This document shows positions 62,828-64,000 of a stretch of DNA of 64,000 bases, piece by piece (the first letter of the stretch is position 1; every line of letters begins with the position of its first letter). The notes under the pieces were generated by a model. That model searched no databases and was not told the DNA's origin. It saw nothing but the letters and a program-made list of their open reading frames with translations. Source of the stretch: Streptacidiphilus sp. P02-A3a (GTDB lineage: Bacteria; Actinomycetota; Actinomycetes; Streptomycetales; Streptomycetaceae); assembly GCF_014084105.1 (NCBI RefSeq), contig NZ_CP048289.1, positions 8,379,922-8,443,921 of the forward strand. Direction: 5' to 3'. A program made the position numbers and the translations under genes.

Positions 62828-64000
62828 CTAGCCCGCCGCCAGCAGCCTGGCCTCCACCCGGAACCCGCCCGAGTCGGTCGGCCCGGCGGCGAAGGTCCCG
62901 CCCAGCGCGGTCACCCGCTCGCGCATCCCCAGCAGCCCGTTCCCGCCGCTCGGCAGCCCGCTGCCGTAGTGCCGCTCCACCTCCACCGGGCAGGTGTTGG
63001 ACACCGCCAGCGCCACTCCGCCGACCATGTACGCCACCACCACCTCGGCGTCCGCCCCGGGCGCGTGCTTCAGCACGTTCGTCAGCGCCTCCTGCACCAC
63101 CCGGTAGGCGGTCCGCTCGGTGTCCGAGCTCAGCGCCCGGCGCGCGCCGCCGACCGTCAGCCGCACCCCGAGGCCCGCCGCCCGCGACTCGTCCACCAGC
63201 CGCGGGATGTCCGCCAGGCCGGGCGCGTCCGAGGTCGGCACGGCCAGTACCGCCGCCGCCTCCTGGCCGCTGACCGGCGCCGACTCCACCGTCCTGAGCA
63301 CCCCCAGGATCTGCCGCAGCTCGTCCAGGGCCTGCCGTCCGATGTCGCCCATCAGCTTGGCGCTCTCCGCCGCGCGGTCCGGGTCCCGCCGGACCACCCG
63401 CTCCAGCGCGCCCGCGTGCACCACCAGCAGGCTCACCCGGTGCGCCACCACGTCGTGCATCTCCCGGGCGATCCGCGCCCGCTCCTCCACCTGCGCGCGC
63501 TGCGCCCGCTCCCGGGCCTGCTCGGCCAGCAGCGCCAGCTCCGTCTCCAGCCCCTCGGCCCGCTCCCGCAGCGCCTCCAGCAGCCGCCGCCGGGCGCCCA
63601 CGTACAGGCCCAGCATCGTCGGCGCGACCGTGATCCCGACCGCCACCAGCAGCGACATGATCAGCAGCGCGTACTCCGGGACGCCGCTGTGCAGCGCCTG
63701 CGGATGCTGCCGACCGATGGTCAGCGCGGAGACCAGGGTGGTCTCCAGGATCGCCACCGCGCACAGCAGCGACATCGCCCGCCGCTCCGCGAACCGCCAG
63801 GTCACCCCCTCCAGGCGGTACGCGCCGATGGTGTACAGCCCCACCATCAGCAGCATGTACCCGGCCTGGAGCGGGATCGTCGCCAGCGCGGCCACCACCG
63901 GCGTCAGCGGCCAGCGGCGGCGGACCAGCAGGGTCAGGCTCGCCAGCACCCCGAACACCGCCGCCGCGACCGTCCACGGCATCGCCATCCCCTGGTTGCG
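62828..64000 (-). CDS. Sensor histidine kinase (start outside the window)
   Basis: At least 386 residues are visible from the Met at 63988; the frame stays open to the edge, so the N-terminus is probably missing. About four to five membrane segments (to about residue 135), then the HisKA_3 box AQVEERARIAREMHDVVAHRVSLLVVHAGALERVV (phospho-His about residue 178) and HATPase_c (TAYRVVQEALTNVLKHAPGA, GLLGMRERVTALGG). It is of the NarL/LuxR-partner type, which normally has a response regulator alongside; that gene would lie outside the window. Confidence 0.88.
   Translation of the reverse strand, partial: RNQGMAMPWTVAAAVFGVLASLTLLVRRRWPLTPVVAALATIPLQAGYMLLMVGLYTIGAYRLEGVTWRFAERRAMSLLCAVAILETTLVSALTIGRQHPQALHSGVPEYALLIMSLLVAVGITVAPTMLGLYVGARRRLLEALRERAEGLETELALLAEQARERAQRAQVEERARIAREMHDVVAHRVSLLVVHAGALERVVRRDPDRAAESAKLMGDIGRQALDELRQILGVLRTVESAPVSGQEAAAVLAVPTSDAPGLADIPRLVDESRAAGLGVRLTVGGARRALSSDTERTAYRVVQEALTNVLKHAPGADAEVVVAYMVGGVALAVSNTCPVEVERHYGSGLPSGGNGLLGMRERVTALGGTFAAGPTDSGGFRVEARLLAAG

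Overview
The window is high-GC, densely coded, short-intergenic DNA of a streptomycete-type actinomycete (Streptomyces, Kitasatospora or Streptacidiphilus). The evidence is the GC-rich third codon positions, GTG and TTG starts, the tRNA-Trp/secE/nusG order, an S-adenosyl methyltransferase of the DUF574 type, an actinobacterial IHF-like protein, a second partial complex I cluster and several SUKH proteins. No species call is possible from the sequence alone.

Bases 1-8,800 are housekeeping: the nusG 5' part, secE and tRNA-Trp on the minus strand, then an aspartate-type aminotransferase, adenosine deaminase and murB, a drug exporter with its TetR regulator, the paired MaoC-fold dehydratase subunits next to rpmG, and tRNA-Met and tRNA-Thr. 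Bases 8,900-20,000 are a mixed conserved and accessory stretch: an amidohydrolase that appears to have lost its active site, a GNAT, an IHF-like protein divergent from a MarR regulator, a peptide-type ABC importer without ATPases, an arylamine N-acetyltransferase, a DUF574 methyltransferase, a TetR/hydrolase pair with two near-identical operators, and tRNA-Tyr.

Bases 20,499-25,629 are a decayed integrative element. A 25-bp near-perfect direct repeat joins the last codons of yajQ to a second copy 5.1 kb away. Just inside the yajQ copy lies a tyrosine integrase gene broken by at least two lesions. Cargo is a glycosyltransferase fragment, an intact glycosyltransferase-like gene, a P-loop kinase, a nonsense-mutated FkbM methyltransferase fragment, a macrodomain protein and an SMI1/KNR4 protein. 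Just outside the element is a large HTH plus nucleoside-deoxyribosyltransferase-like plus TPR protein, divergent from a tiny membrane protein, with the look of a conflict system.

Bases 28,000-43,700 return to conserved genes: a 2-hydroxyacid dehydrogenase, YccF, a K+ channel, HtpX, and a ten-gene complex I operon (nuoA,B,C,H,I,J,K,L,M,N) lacking nuoD,E,F,G. An orphan histidine kinase and a kinase-less copy of its sensor domain follow. Bases 43,660-49,850 hold a catabolic cluster (two amidohydrolases, two luciferase-like oxidoreductases, one SDR) whose intergenic regions carry repeated copies of a palindrome close to CTGACGGNCCGTCAG. Bases 49,960-57,580 hold an HtrA-type lipoprotein protease, a SurA-like lipoprotein, a DMT transporter, mfd and a DivIVA-like coiled-coil protein.

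Bases 57,700-62,240 are the most unusual part: four adjacent genes that together carry two deaminase-like toxin domains, one WHH-type nuclease domain, one Imm35-like domain and three different SUKH immunity domains. In two of them toxin-like and immunity-like domains are fused in one cytoplasmic polypeptide. The window ends in a YtrA-type GntR regulator and a histidine kinase that runs off the edge.
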